Shown piece after piece: positions 17,358 through 28,100 of a DNA stretch of 64,000 bases; position 1 is the stretch's first letter; each line of letters starts with the position of its first letter. The notes beneath the pieces are model-generated. The model saw only the letters and a program-made list of their open reading frames with translations, ran no database searches and was not told the DNA's origin. A program made the position numbers and the translations under genes. The stretch comes from Candidatus Geothermarchaeum rappei (GTDB lineage: Archaea > Thermoproteota > Nitrososphaeria > Geothermarchaeales > JDFR-13), in the NCBI GenBank assembly GCA_002011085.2, contig MTMB02000001.1:1492446-1556445 (forward strand), written 5' to 3'.

Positions 17358-17636
17358 ATGAGAGTGCCTTCAGAGATTAGAACATACTGTCCCAGATGCC
17401 GAGCTCATACCGAACATAAGGTATCGCTATACAAGAAGGGAAAAGACAGCAGGCTAAGATGGGGAGTAATTAAACATGAGGAGGAGAAGAAAGGATATGG
17501 TGGTCAAAAATGGCCAGAGCAGAAAAGAAAAGCTAAAACCACCAAAAAAGCTGTATTGAAACTGACATGCAAGGAATGTGGGTATACCATTATGAAACAG
17601 GGTATTAGAATAAGAAAGGTTGAGATTATAAAGTAG
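17358..17636 (+). CDS. rpl44e: Ribosomal protein L44e
   Basis: Archaeal/eukaryotic large-subunit protein with a zinc site. From ATG 17358 it is 92 aa and starts MRVPSEIRTYCPRCRAHTEH, the usual L44e start, with the second Cys pair in LTCKECGYTI. AAGGTGAG lies 7 nt upstream. The longer TTG-initiated reading from 17328 adds ten residues not seen in the family. Confidence 0.95.
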   Translation: MRVPSEIRTYCPRCRAHTEHKVSLYKKGKDSRLRWGVIKHEEEKKGYGGQKWPEQKRKAKTTKKAVLKLTCKECGYTIMKQGIRIRKVEIIK

Positions 17637-17658
17637 CTGATTATCGGGGGGATCGTGT

Positions 17659-17871
17659 ATGAAGCGTGAATTCGAAGATTCAGTTGAAAAATATATCCCA
17701 AAGCCTAGAAGCAGATTTCTAAAAGTGAAGTGTCTTAAATGTGGCAATGTACAGATAGTTTTTTCGCATGCTTCACGCATAGTACAGTGCCATGTATGCG
17801 GTGAGGACTTAGCGATACCTACCGGTGGAAAGGCAAAGATCCTAGGAGAGGTGCAGGAAGTACTTGAGTGA
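17659..17871 (+). CDS. rps27e: Ribosomal protein S27e
   Basis: Small-subunit zinc protein of 70 aa. The motif [21 protein letters not shown] (two Cys, 14-residue gap) with [18 protein letters not shown] is diagnostic. It follows L44e after 22 nt with a GGGGGGA ribosome-binding site and overlaps aIF2-alpha by 8 nt. L44e-S27e-aIF2a-Nop10 is a conserved archaeal operon. Confidence 0.96.
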   Translation: MKREFEDSVEKYIPKPRSRFLKVKCLKCGNVQIVFSHASRIVQCHVCGEDLAIPTGGKAKILGEVQEVLE

Positions 17872-18661
17872 AGAAATTGAATTTCCTGAAAGAGGAGAAC
17901 TAGTTGTAGCCACCGTAAAAGAGATAAAGAGATTTGGAGCTTATTTAGAGCTAGATGACTATGGTATAAAGGCGTATTTACCAATTTCTGAAGTATCCTC
18001 CAGATGGGTTAGGAATATCTCGGACGTAATAAGAGTAGGTGAAAAGATCGTTGTGAAGGTACTTAGAATAGATTACAGAACTAAAATGGTGGATGTATCT
18101 CTAAAGGAGGTTTCTCAGAGGGAGAGAGACAGAGTATTAAGACAGTGGAAGAGAGACCAGAGGGGTATCCAGATAATTAGTGAAATGATTGAGGAATTAG
18201 GACTTGATACTGAAGAAGTAGAGGAGAAACTTGTTCCTCTAGTGGAAAAGCAGCCTACTATTTACGATGCACTCGAGCAAATTGTAATAGATCCATCGTG
18301 GTTAGATAAACTTGGTTTTGGAGATAAGAAAAAAGATATATTGGAATTCCTTAGTAAGAGAGTTACTCCTAAAAAATATGTGTATGAGGCGAGGTTCAGG
18401 GCTTTCTATATAGGTAAAAATGGAATAGATGTATTGAAAAAGAATCTGGAGGAAATAGAAAAAACTGTGAAAAAAATCTCATCTGATATCGAAGTAGAGA
18501 TATTTAACGATGGGACTCCATTTTATAAAATACGGGTAAAAAGCTATAGGCCTGAGATTATAAAACGAAAAGTTGTACCGCTTCTAAAAGACTTTGAGAG
18601 GAAACTTAGAAGCAAAATTAATATTGAGATTAGAGAGGAGCGGACTGAAATTGAGGTTTAG
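17864..18661 (+). CDS. eif2a: Translation initiation factor 2 subunit alpha
   Basis: Alpha subunit of aIF2, which brings initiator tRNA to the ribosome. It has an N-terminal S1 domain ([39 protein letters not shown], in two stretches), a central helical domain and the C-terminal alpha/beta domain with [23 protein letters not shown]. At 265 aa it is typical. The start is TTG 17864, inside the S27e 3' end. Confidence 0.95.
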   Translation: MSEEIEFPERGELVVATVKEIKRFGAYLELDDYGIKAYLPISEVSSRWVRNISDVIRVGEKIVVKVLRIDYRTKMVDVSLKEVSQRERDRVLRQWKRDQRGIQIISEMIEELGLDTEEVEEKLVPLVEKQPTIYDALEQIVIDPSWLDKLGFGDKKKDILEFLSKRVTPKKYVYEARFRAFYIGKNGIDVLKKNLEEIEKTVKKISSDIEVEIFNDGTPFYKIRVKSYRPEIIKRKVVPLLKDFERKLRSKINIEIREERTEIEV

Positions 18662-18818
18662 GATAAGAAGATGCCCCAAGTGTCAGGAGTATACTTTAAA
18701 AGAAGAGTGTCCTAAATGTAGAGTTCCCACATTAGTTGGGCATCCTGCAAAGTTTTCTCCAGATGACAAATATTTGATATATAAGGTCAAGGCTCTGATA
18801 TCAAGAAAGAAAAGTTAA
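18651..18818 (+). CDS. nop10: Nop10, H/ACA RNP protein
   Basis: Small zinc ribbon protein of the H/ACA pseudouridylation complex. TTG 18651 is chosen, giving 55 aa beginning [15 protein letters not shown], the usual Nop10 length and start. The second Cys pair is in ECPKCRVPTLVGHPAKFSPDD. GAGGAGCGG lies just upstream inside aIF2a, and the genes overlap by 11 nt. A longer in-frame reading from 18594 would lie entirely inside aIF2a and is unlikely. Confidence 0.92.
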   Translation: MRFRIRRCPKCQEYTLKEECPKCRVPTLVGHPAKFSPDDKYLIYKVKALISRKKS

Positions 18819-18827
18819 ATGAGTTTG

Positions 18828-20954
18828 CTAAGAATCCACGAGTTTATATATTAGTACTTCACCATAGCCAGGATCTGATGTTTTATAGACTAGAATAAGC
18901 TTTGACTGGCCGTCTGGTTTGGTGGGGTAGTTCGGGCTATATTGATAGATATCGGTTGGCTGGTTGTTTACATTCTGTTTCTGTACAAATTTGTAAGGAA
19001 TTAGTTTTCCTAGGAAAGTGTTCCAGAAGGCGTCGGTGTAGATTGACCCCTCTGTGTTTGTTCTATTTATGTAGATATCTGGGTCTTTGCCCGCGATCTT
19101 GGCCATCTGTATGAACTTCCCTTCCTCACCAAATCCATAGAGCAGTGTGTATGTAGGGCCTTGTTGAGAAGAAACATCTATTGTTCCGAGATATATTACT
19201 ATATATTCTGCCCCTAGTTGATGCATTATTTCAATAGCTCTGTCCTCGTCTGACAGGAACATCTCTGCTAGTAAACGGATTCTAGTCTGGTTCAATGTAC
19301 CGTTGTCAGCTAATGTCTTTTTGCCAGCTATAAAGCTGATCCAATAGCCATAGTCCCACCATGCAGCAACGATGGATTCGTTAGGTATATTTGCTTTCAT
19401 CCATTCGAGAGCTTCTATCCAGTCATATGAAATCTGTCCAAATGGATTTCCGCCCGTTAAGATGGTTACTGGGTAGACGGCACTCCTTACTCCTACACTA
19501 TAACTGTAGTATGTACCTACTAAGATTATTATTAGAGAAACAACTAATATCTGCGTTTTTAGAGAAACACTTGTATCGCTGTACTTTTTCTTGTAGCTCT
19601 TTTGAGGCTCAAATGATTTCTCGAACATCATACCTAAAAATGCTTTCATTCCATAGCCGCCCAGTATCATAATGAAGGGAGCTGCTAACACTATTAATCT
19701 GACGAAGTTTGAGGCGACATAGATGCTAGTGAGGCTAAATAATATGATAAAGATTTTCCTTGGGTCCTTTTCTCGCAAAAATAAGTAGAAGCCGTATAAT
19801 GCAAATGGAATCAGTAGGAAGAATCCTCTATAAAAGTAGACGAATGATGCGCCAGCCTGCTCCTGAACTGTGCGAACTACAGTTGGGATACCTTCATAGT
19901 TGGGTAATATTACAGCTAATAACTTGCCCTTTATATCCAAGGGGACAAAAGATAGTAAAATTGTTCCTCCCAGTGAAATTAGTAACACGGCGCTGATAAG
20001 TTTCCATATGGATTTTGTGTATGACTTTAAATCAACATATTTATATAGAAAAATGAGAGCTATTGCTATGTACTGAAGGGCTGCAGGAGACCCGACTAAA
20101 TATGTTAGTTTGTTACGAGGAACACTGGTTACGATGAATGTGGTTATTAGATACATCGGTATATATGTCAACTCATAGTTTTTAGGCAATAATGAAAGAA
20201 AAACAAGGACGATCGTAAATAGGGCATACATTATGTATAGATATATAAAAGCGCCCCATGTTGCACCTAAAAGACCGGCAAATATACCTGAGAAGATGGA
20301 GAATAATATTTTTTCTCTTTTCTCCTCTGATTTTATAGATTTTATAAACATCAGAATAGAGATTAGAAGAAGAGGCATTCCAAAGCCATCTGTATCGTAC
20401 CAACCTAAATTGCTTCTTGGTATGACTGCAGGAGAAAGTGAATAGAAGAATGCAGCTATAAACCCTGTGAATTCATCACTTACTTCTTTCCCTATCAAAT
20501 ATACTACTAGGGTTCCGATTACACCAAAGACTACAGGTAGGAAAATCGCTACTTCCTCTAGGGTTACGCCAACACCTATTAACTTTAAGAAGAGATAGGT
20601 AACAGCACCTATATATGGTACACCCGGGTAGTATCTCAGTCCTAGGGCCACACCTTCAGGTTGCCATGTTAGAGGAATATGGTGATTAAAAAACTCAAAT
20701 ATACTTGTAAGACCCTTAGATTCAACTCCCTTGACAATTACTTCTGTAGCATAATACTGGAGGTATGGGTCGAACTCTGATATGTAGGCTCCGAACCTCA
20801 GAGGAAGTAGACGCACATATAGTGCAATTACTAATATCAGTCCTATAATAGAGTATTTCAGTGCGATGTCTAAAGAGATCGATAGATACATGTCTCTAAA
20901 GAACTCTAGTTTGTCAGTTAGACTTTTGGTTGACATGCTATATCCCCGAACCAT
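18828..20954 (-). CDS. aglB: Archaeal oligosaccharyltransferase AglB (STT3 family)
   Basis: Transfers lipid-linked glycan to Asn in N-glycosylation sequons on the outer side of the membrane. The 708-aa protein has about 13 predicted membrane helices in residues 30-490. An SEFDPYLQYYAT acidic motif is near 60, and the second acidic motif WYDTDGFGM is near 190. The soluble C-terminal domain has the catalytic WWDYG signature near 535. Glycosyltransferase genes at 34.8-39.3 kb may build the donor glycan (inference). The start is ATG 20954 or the in-frame ATG 18 nt downstream. It faces the IleRS gene divergently. Confidence 0.93.
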   Translation of the reverse strand: MVRGYSMSTKSLTDKLEFFRDMYLSISLDIALKYSIIGLILVIALYVRLLPLRFGAYISEFDPYLQYYATEVIVKGVESKGLTSIFEFFNHHIPLTWQPEGVALGLRYYPGVPYIGAVTYLFLKLIGVGVTLEEVAIFLPVVFGVIGTLVVYLIGKEVSDEFTGFIAAFFYSLSPAVIPRSNLGWYDTDGFGMPLLLISILMFIKSIKSEEKREKILFSIFSGIFAGLLGATWGAFIYLYIMYALFTIVLVFLSLLPKNYELTYIPMYLITTFIVTSVPRNKLTYLVGSPAALQYIAIALIFLYKYVDLKSYTKSIWKLISAVLLISLGGTILLSFVPLDIKGKLLAVILPNYEGIPTVVRTVQEQAGASFVYFYRGFFLLIPFALYGFYLFLREKDPRKIFIILFSLTSIYVASNFVRLIVLAAPFIMILGGYGMKAFLGMMFEKSFEPQKSYKKKYSDTSVSLKTQILVVSLIIILVGTYYSYSVGVRSAVYPVTILTGGNPFGQISYDWIEALEWMKANIPNESIVAAWWDYGYWISFIAGKKTLADNGTLNQTRIRLLAEMFLSDEDRAIEIMHQLGAEYIVIYLGTIDVSSQQGPTYTLLYGFGEEGKFIQMAKIAGKDPDIYINRTNTEGSIYTDAFWNTFLGKLIPYKFVQKQNVNNQPTDIYQYSPNYPTKPDGQSKLILVYKTSDPGYGEVLIYKLVDS

Positions 20955-21068
20955 TTGTAACTATGAAGCGTTTTAGACATTTATTATATTATCTCTATTT
21001 TAAGTTTTATTGGCCAACTAAAAGCTAAAATATTTGCATCGGTAGTAATTTAAAATTAATTTAAACTG

Positions 21069-24000
21069 GTGATCAATGTGGAGACAAGCGAGGCATATAA
21101 ACAACTCATTCAAAAAATAATGATAATAGAGAAAGAGATTCAGGAGTATTGGAAAAAAGAAAATGTCATACAAAAAACACTAAATAGAGGGAGAAAGAAG
21201 TTCTATTTTCTAGATGGTCCGCCATATGTTACTGGGAAGATACATATTGGAACTGCTTGGAATAAAGTATTGAAAGATAGTATCCTAAGGTTTAAACGCA
21301 TGAGTGGATATAGAGTATGGAGTATACCTGGATATGATACACACGGGCTACCTATTGAGACAGCTGTAGAGAAAAAAATTGGGATAAAAAGTAAGAAGCA
21401 GATTCTTGATATGGGAATAGATAAGTTTAATGAACAATGTAAGAGGCTTGTTGAGGAAAATATAAAAGTTCAAACTGAGCAGTTTAAGAGATTATGTGTA
21501 TGGATGGACTGGGAAAACTACTATGCGACATATAGAAACGAGTACATATCCAGAGTATGGTACTCCATAAAGAAGGCTCATGAAAAAGGATTGTTAGGTG
21601 AGGAATTAAGGGTGTTCCATTGGTGTCCTAGGTGCCAAACAGTCCTTTCTGAACATGAAGTCGCCATGGGATATAAAGATAAAGAGAGCCCGTCTATATT
21701 TGTTAAATTCCCATTAGTAGATAAAGAAGCATCTCTTCTGATCTGGACAACTACGCCCTGGACACTGCCTTCAAATACTGCAGTGATGGTGCATCCAGAT
21801 GAGAAGTATGTTTTAGTCGAGTTAGAAGATAGCGATAAAGTTGTTATTATGGAGAAAAGGCTAGATGCGGTACTTAGTGAAAGGAAGTATAAGATACTAG
21901 ATAGATTCTTTGGAGCTGATATGGAGGGATGGAGGTATAGGAATCCCTTAGAGAAATTTGTTGATGCACAGAAGGAGTTAGAAGACGGTCGTTTTGTAAT
22001 ATTGTCATCTGAATATGTATCTGTTGAGGAAGGTAGTGGATTGGTACACGTAGCTCCCTCTCATGGAAAAGAAGACTTCGATATGTCCCAGCGATATAAC
22101 TTACCTATAATAACTATAGTTGATGATGCAGGGAGGTTTACTGAAAAAGCAGGTAAGTACAGAGGACTTTACATATTCGATGCAGATGAGATTATAATTG
22201 ATGATCTGGAGGAAGTGGATGCCCTAATGGAGAGAGCTTCAATAGAGCACAAATACCCTCACTGCTGGAGATGTCATACACCGCTAATACTCAGGACAAC
22301 TAGACAGTGGGTCTTATATCTCAGTAAACTCAGAGATAAGATGCTGGATGAAAACAAGAGTATAGTGTGGGTGCCCAAGTGGGCTGGTGAAGAAAGATTT
22401 GGAAAATGGCTAGAAACTGCTAGAGATTGGGTTATAAGTAGGCAGAGATATTGGGGAACACCTGCACCTATATGGAAGTGTAATAACTGTGGGGAGATCA
22501 GGGTCGTTGGAAGCATAGAAGAAATAAGAAGAGAAGGAATAAATATAGATGACTTACATAGACCACACATAGATATTGTCGAGTTCAAGTGTCCCCATTG
22601 TAAAGGAGTGATGAAGAGAATACCAGATGTGCTTGATGTTTGGATAGACTCAGGCGCAGCATCCTGGGCCAGCATTGGGTATCCAGATGATGAAGAACTT
22701 TTTAATGGATTGTGGCCAGTCGATTTTATAACGGAGGGAAATGATCAGACCAGGGGATGGTTCTACTCACTTCTTGCCTTGGGCATTATAGTCTTTGATG
22801 AATCACCGTATAAAACTGTGCTTATGCACGGATATGCTCTTGATGAAACAGGCAGACAAATGCATAAGTCGCTTGGTAATGTAATAGCACCTGAAGAGGT
22901 ACTTGAAAAATATGGTGTAGATATATTTAGGCTATTTGTTCTAAATCATCCTCCATGGGAGGATCTCAAGGTTTCTTTCTCAAAACTAGACGATGCCTCG
23001 AGAATAATAAACATACTGTTTAACACTTTTGAGTTCTTTGATCTATATGCATCTTTGGATAACTATAAGTGGAAAGAAAGAGTTATCAAAGAGAAATATG
23101 ATGAACTACCAGAGGAGGATAAATGGATACTATCTTTATTTGAAAAGACGCTCAAGGAAATAAATCACAACCTAGAGAGATATCATATACATACCGCTAT
23201 AAGAGAGGTACTTTCCTTTATTGTTAATCACTTAAGCAGGGAATATATAAAATTAATTAGAAGAAGAGTATGGATAGAAGAAGAGGGATGGATTAAAGAA
23301 TCCGCATATCATACACTTTTCTATATATTGAGAAAAGCCACTTTGGTATTAGCCCCATTCCTACCTCATTTGTCAGAGTATCTATATGTGAGGGTGCTTA
23401 GAAAGTATTACGATAATGTAAAAGAGAGTGTCCATCTTGAGGATTGGCCTAGCCATGAAGATACGTTAATTGATAATGACCTCATAGAGAAGTATAGGAC
23501 AATGTGGGATTTGATAGCTATAATTGACTCGTTGAGACATTCAGCTGGAATAAAGAAGAGACAGCCATTGAAGGAAGCATATGTTCCTAGGGAGCTTTAT
23601 GAGAAATTAACAAATAGGCAGAAGGAGATATTAAAAGACCAAAACAATGTCCTTGAAATAAAGCCATACGAAGATGCTGAAAAAGAGAAATTCTTGGATC
23701 TAAAGGCCAGGGCACGAATAGATGTTTTAGGACCAATTTACAAAAAGGATATGCCACTAGTTAAGAAAGCTATAGAAGAACTTGATAGTGATAGCGTCTG
23801 GAGACTAGAGAAAGAAGAGGAAATTACATTTAATATTGATAATCTAGGAGAGATCAAGGTATCTAAAGCAATGGTTGAGATAGAAATTAGTGAAAAGACA
23901 CCGTATAAACTCGGGGAGATAGATGGAAAATATATATTTCTGAATACTGAGATAGATAGAGAACTTTTACTTGCAGGTATAATGAGAGATATAATACGCA

Positions 24001-24233
24001 GGATTCAAGTCATGAGGAAGGAGATGAGTTTAAACGTGCTTGATAACATAGACACATATATTTACACGGGAGATAGAGATGTAATAGACAGTATATCCAA
24101 ACATAAAGACTTTATTAAAAGCGAAACAAGATCAAGTAAACTGGTTATTAATGAGGAGACGGATGAATCTGGTTATGAAAAGGAGTGGATTATTAACGAC
24201 TATAATATACGGATAAAAATAGTTAAGAAGTAG
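21069..24233 (+). CDS. ileS: Isoleucyl-tRNA synthetase
   Basis: Class I synthetase charging tRNA-Ile. The 1054-aa protein has the HIGH-type motif (TGKIHIGTAWNK, residues 55-66), the editing domain with WTTTPWTLPSNTA near 225, and the zinc-binding CxxC pairs CNNCGE and CPHCKG. The KMSKS-equivalent QMHKSLGN is near 597-604, followed by the anticodon-binding helical domain. MHKS instead of MSKS is common in archaeal IleRS. GTG 21069 is the long start. GTG 21078, three codons later, is equally plausible. It is followed by a GC-rich hairpin. Confidence 0.97.
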   Translation: MINVETSEAYKQLIQKIMIIEKEIQEYWKKENVIQKTLNRGRKKFYFLDGPPYVTGKIHIGTAWNKVLKDSILRFKRMSGYRVWSIPGYDTHGLPIETAVEKKIGIKSKKQILDMGIDKFNEQCKRLVEENIKVQTEQFKRLCVWMDWENYYATYRNEYISRVWYSIKKAHEKGLLGEELRVFHWCPRCQTVLSEHEVAMGYKDKESPSIFVKFPLVDKEASLLIWTTTPWTLPSNTAVMVHPDEKYVLVELEDSDKVVIMEKRLDAVLSERKYKILDRFFGADMEGWRYRNPLEKFVDAQKELEDGRFVILSSEYVSVEEGSGLVHVAPSHGKEDFDMSQRYNLPIITIVDDAGRFTEKAGKYRGLYIFDADEIIIDDLEEVDALMERASIEHKYPHCWRCHTPLILRTTRQWVLYLSKLRDKMLDENKSIVWVPKWAGEERFGKWLETARDWVISRQRYWGTPAPIWKCNNCGEIRVVGSIEEIRREGINIDDLHRPHIDIVEFKCPHCKGVMKRIPDVLDVWIDSGAASWASIGYPDDEELFNGLWPVDFITEGNDQTRGWFYSLLALGIIVFDESPYKTVLMHGYALDETGRQMHKSLGNVIAPEEVLEKYGVDIFRLFVLNHPPWEDLKVSFSKLDDASRIINILFNTFEFFDLYASLDNYKWKERVIKEKYDELPEEDKWILSLFEKTLKEINHNLERYHIHTAIREVLSFIVNHLSREYIKLIRRRVWIEEEGWIKESAYHTLFYILRKATLVLAPFLPHLSEYLYVRVLRKYYDNVKESVHLEDWPSHEDTLIDNDLIEKYRTMWDLIAIIDSLRHSAGIKKRQPLKEAYVPRELYEKLTNRQKEILKDQNNVLEIKPYEDAEKEKFLDLKARARIDVLGPIYKKDMPLVKKAIEELDSDSVWRLEKEEEITFNIDNLGEIKVSKAMVEIEISEKTPYKLGEIDGKYIFLNTEIDRELLLAGIMRDIIRRIQVMRKEMSLNVLDNIDTYIYTGDRDVIDSISKHKDFIKSETRSSKLVINEETDESGYEKEWIINDYNIRIKIVKK

Positions 24234-24241
24234 AATAGGAA

Positions 24242-24306
24242 GGAGGCTCACCACTCAAGATCCCGGTCATCTAGATCTCCCAATGGCCAGATCGATCATA
24301 GCCTCC
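24242..24306. ncRNA. Candidate structured RNA downstream of ileS
   Basis: A 65-nt element starts 9 nt after the IleRS stop. Perfect 7-bp ends GGAGGCT and AGCCTCC close it. Inside, GATCT/AGATC can form a 5-bp stem around a 10-nt loop, and the flanking GATC copies can form another short helix. It is roughly half G+C, against an AT-rich surround, like the tRNAs. It lacks a T-loop sequence and is too short for tRNA. C/D or H/ACA boxes are not convincing. It could be a small RNA on either strand, or a terminator/attenuator. Confidence 0.45.
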
Positions 24307-24367
24307 AAAATAATTTATCATAAGTTAAATAAGAAAAATAATTAATTTAAGAAAGAGGGGTTAAGTA

Positions 24368-24754
24368 ATGCCTAAAATAGAGGTTTATTGCACGTTGGAA
24401 GAGGTTAAGAGATTTCTAGTAGAGAGTACAGCGAAAAACAAACTCCCTAGAAAATATATTGTGGATCCTAAGTACATGTTTGAGAGACGTCAGGAGCAGG
24501 GTAAGATCTATATTGAAGCTGACGAAAAGAAAGATGTTGAAGAAATTCAGGATTTAGTAGTCGTGGAAGTTGATAATGTTCTTGGGATATCATATGAATC
24601 AAAAAGTGGAAGAACAAAACTAATTTGGAGACAAATCCATAAAGACTTGGGAAAACTTACTGGAATAGCCAGTGGAAATACATTAGTTAATTTACTTGAG
24701 AGTGGTATTAAGAATATTAGAGTTTTTAGGGAGGAAAATAAAAATGGGCAGTGA
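24368..24754 (+). CDS. Conserved-looking hypothetical protein
   Basis: I do not recognise this 128-aa protein. It has a mixed alpha/beta pattern (PKIEVYCTLEEVKRFLVE, then KIYIEADEKKDVEEIQDLVVVEVDNVLG) and a charged end. It has no signal peptide, membrane helix or Cys motif. AGAGGGG precedes ATG 24368. Its end overlaps the start of the next gene by 11 nt, so the two are translated together and probably act together. Confidence 0.7.
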   Translation: MPKIEVYCTLEEVKRFLVESTAKNKLPRKYIVDPKYMFERRQEQGKIYIEADEKKDVEEIQDLVVVEVDNVLGISYESKSGRTKLIWRQIHKDLGKLTGIASGNTLVNLLESGIKNIRVFREENKNGQ

Positions 24755-25106
24755 GATAAGTACCATAGTAGTAGTTACTAGAATAGAGAGTTACTCAGAT
24801 CCAAAAAGTGGTAGGAGGGGAAAGAGAATTGAGTTTGTAAATATACAGCAACCGTCACCAATAGCAAGTGTAGAGGAAAACCCAGAGGTGAAGATCGTTA
24901 AAGAAATGCTTATGCAACTCAAGACGATGGGATTTCCACTTATTCAAAATACTGTGAAGATGCCTAAGATGATACTATATTTATTCCCAGAAGAAGAGGC
25001 AGCCTTAGATCTAGATTTTCAAGTTAATCATGTATATAAAATAATTTTTGAGAAAAACGGTCTGAAGTTCCAAGATGTAACAGAGGACTATTATTATATA
25101 TCTTAA
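24744..25106 (+). CDS. Hypothetical protein, partner of the preceding gene
   Basis: A 120-aa protein not recognised with confidence. It begins with a beta-rich stretch (ISTIVVVTRIESYSDPKSGRRGKRIEFVNI), then a helix (VKIVKEMLMQLKTMGF) and further strands (MILYLFPEEEAALDLDFQVNHVYKIIFE). ATG 24744, with GGGAGG 9-14 nt upstream, is the start. An earlier in-frame start would lie inside the preceding gene. The N-terminal pattern recalls small crenactin-operon proteins (arcadin-1), but no actin gene is nearby, so I do not assign it. Confidence 0.65.
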   Translation: MGSEISTIVVVTRIESYSDPKSGRRGKRIEFVNIQQPSPIASVEENPEVKIVKEMLMQLKTMGFPLIQNTVKMPKMILYLFPEEEAALDLDFQVNHVYKIIFEKNGLKFQDVTEDYYYIS

Positions 25107-25111
25107 AGAAA

Positions 25112-28100
25112 TCAGCCAAGAAAGTCCGTCAATTTTAATTTTTGTCTTGATATCCCTGCGATAGTCTGTGATATCTCCTTTTCTAATATTTCAAAGCGAC
25201 TAACTAGATAATGGTCATCCTTAATATATTTTATGAGTCTACGACCTATATCGAGATATTTAATTACATTCTTAGGATGAACGGTCTGAGAGATCTGGCC
25301 ACCGCATTTAGTACATCTACCGTTAAGCGGAGGTCGTCTATATGATCTACCGCATTTCTTACACCTAAACATCTGTGATGAAAAAGCACGTAGATTACCT
25401 ATTATGTCGGGTAATATGTGTTTTGTCAAGATTGCTTTAACTACTCTTTTAATGTCATCTTCATCAAAAATCATATTCATAACTCGCATTTGTTTATCAA
25501 GCTTTTTCTGCATCGTATTCAAAGTAGTATATTTTGAGATATTGACTTTTAACTCTAGTTGGCCAGGATAACCTAGTGAAGAATATCCATAGAATTTTTT
25601 CCCGCTACCAAGTATATTCTCTACGACGCTAATTATATTACTATTTTTTATTAATTTAGGAGACACATTCTTCTGAGATAGTTCATAAAACTCCTTTGGA
25701 TACACAATCTCAATATCCATATTATGAACCTGCGTGTCTACTTCCTCTGGATGGAGTACAATATTGATAAACAACGGGGCATCCATTCTACCGCCTGAAG
25801 AAGAGGGAAGATAGGCTTTAGAGAAATTGATTAGGACATCTAGTAGAAACATTATTGCATCTTCATCTCCATCACAGTCTCTTCTTTTAGCAGCATGCCA
25901 TAGGGGATGAGCATATAGTACAGAGGCATTAGTGAAACCTATAATTCTACCAATAATTCCTACAGAAGTGTGCGGCGAGAGGCCTACAACTAATTTTCCA
26001 AGGAGATCATCAACTTTTCTTACGTTATAGTATGGTTCAAGACCATATACCTTGACTAAAAGTTCATCAAGATAATTTGCGATTTTAACTAGATGTTTTG
26101 CAGCAGCATAAGGAATAATTATATCCTGAGGATAAAGCTCTACAATATCATCCTCTTTTTTTACCTTATATCCCAGTTTACGAGCCTGCTCCACGGTAAT
26201 GTGTATATCCTTAACTGTAAAATGATGAAGTGGCGCATTCGTAACATCAATCCTTGTAGTTCCATCTTTAAAGATGTAGATTCCTCTAAATGCTCGTATA
26301 AAACCTTTCGAAAGGTCTTCACATAATCCCTCTTTATTAAGAAGACCCTCTACTCCCTTTATAATGGGAGGAAGACCCAACTTTAACTGCTCTGACTTTC
26401 TCTGAAGCTCCTCTTTAAGATCAATAGTCCATGGCTTAGTATACATAGTTTTTCTTTTACACTTAGGACATTCCTCGTGTATTGTGATAACTTTGCATCG
26501 TATACAGTACCGGTGTTGTTCAGTCTCGGAGCCGCATTTTTCACAGTACTTCTTATAGGTATATATCTGACAAGTAGGACAATACCTTATAGATAGATTT
26601 ACTACTATATGTCTTTGCGAGTCTGCCGCCTTTATGAGGTTTCTTTGAGATCCACCATACTTGCTTATAGGAAATAAAATATGTATTGGAGGAGATGTTT
26701 CTCTTGGCTTAACCTTTTCTGGCCGGCCAAGCCTGGCGCTGATAGTTTCTCCCTCTATATCTCTAAGTTGTACATCTAAAAGTCTCTGTACTAGATCCAT
26801 TGAAGAAGAGATCTTTGATGTATCTATTCTCCCTGAAGAGATAAGCTCATCCCATTTATTAGAAAGATAAATAAAGAGATCTGTCAACTCAGATTGTAGA
26901 ATTATTTTATTATCTTTTACTTTAAACTCTACAAGCAGTTCTTTTAATATATCTACTACACGTTCTTCATAACCTAATACAATTGCCTTCTTTCTAAACG
27001 ATGCATTTAGTAAGGTATTTAGGAAAAACGTTAAATCCTCAATTTGAATGCGATTCCATCTTAATGTATATTTAGGATGTAGCGGTATCCCGAAAACTTT
27101 TGAGAGTTCTAATGCATTCTCAAATGAAATAGGATCAAACGGATTTTTAGGAACCTGGATCTTAGTTTTCTTATCAAATGGAACCTTTGCTTCTGCCTCT
27201 AATAGATCTTGATACCACCACTCTTCAACATATGGAGATCTTACTAAAGGATAATTATTCTCGAGAAAATCTCCATAAGAAATTAGTATATCTCCTAACC
27301 ATAAGATTCTCTTTATTCTACCCATATATCGTCTTGCCTCTTTCTCGCTTTTCAATCTGATTACTGAGCCAGTGTCCAGCTCTACAACAGGAGGATCACA
27401 TATTGAACTTGGAACAGTAATAGCGCCCTTACCAGGTAGATTAACCTTGATTTGTGATCCAATCACTATGAAATAATCTAGTAAAGGATATATGGCTGGG
27501 TGGACGCCAACTGCCGAGATACCCATGTTGGATTCCCGACCATATCGAATTCTGAAAGAAGCTTTGTTTCCTTTTAAAGAGAAGACTGGCCGGCCAACTA
27601 TAACCTCCTCGGCCACCTTATCTTTCTCTTCCTTGCTACTATTGTTTTTATTGTTCTCTCCATTTCCCTTTTCATTTTCAAAGATCCCCTCCGAATTTTC
27701 CTCTTTTTTCTCTTTGATAAAGTGTTTTAGCCATTCCCAACCATCTAATCCAAGGGAATCAATAACAGCATATATTTTTCTAGCTCTTCCAATAATACCG
27801 TCATTTAATACTCTTAGTGCGCCTCCTCTGACCTTGTTTGTCTCAACACGTGATAAATCACGATTCATCACAACCTCAACATCATCAGTTGCAACGCCTG
27901 TGATTTCTACTGTGATGTTTCTTATTGCGTATGCAACATCTTCATCACTAACCGTATATTGGAACCGCCCTACATTCCTTTCGTACATTCTAAGCTCTTC
28001 AATATACCTGGCAACCTCATTATCGCCAGGCAGTTCTAATGCAATATACCTGTTTAACCCGAGTTTTCTTCTGATATAATCGACATATACAACCACTAAT

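Noticed and set aside
18594-18650. Longer N-terminus for Nop10 from 18594
   Set aside because: It lies inside aIF2-alpha, adds residues not typical of Nop10, and precedes the ribosome-binding site used by TTG 18651.
24242-24306. tRNA or C/D-box sRNA reading of the hairpin after ileS
   Set aside because: It is only 65 nt, has no TTCRA-type T-loop, and on neither strand do good RUGAUGA and CUGA boxes occur at suitable spacing. Kept only as an unclassified structured RNA candidate.
24744-25106. Assignment as arcadin-1 of a crenactin cytoskeleton operon
   Set aside because: Only a vague N-terminal resemblance. No actin or other arcadin gene is nearby.
27492-28079. 195-aa open frame opposite the DP2 gene, and similar long antisense frames elsewhere
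   Set aside because: These are low-complexity Ser/Ile/Leu-rich shadows of real genes on the other strand with no family features.
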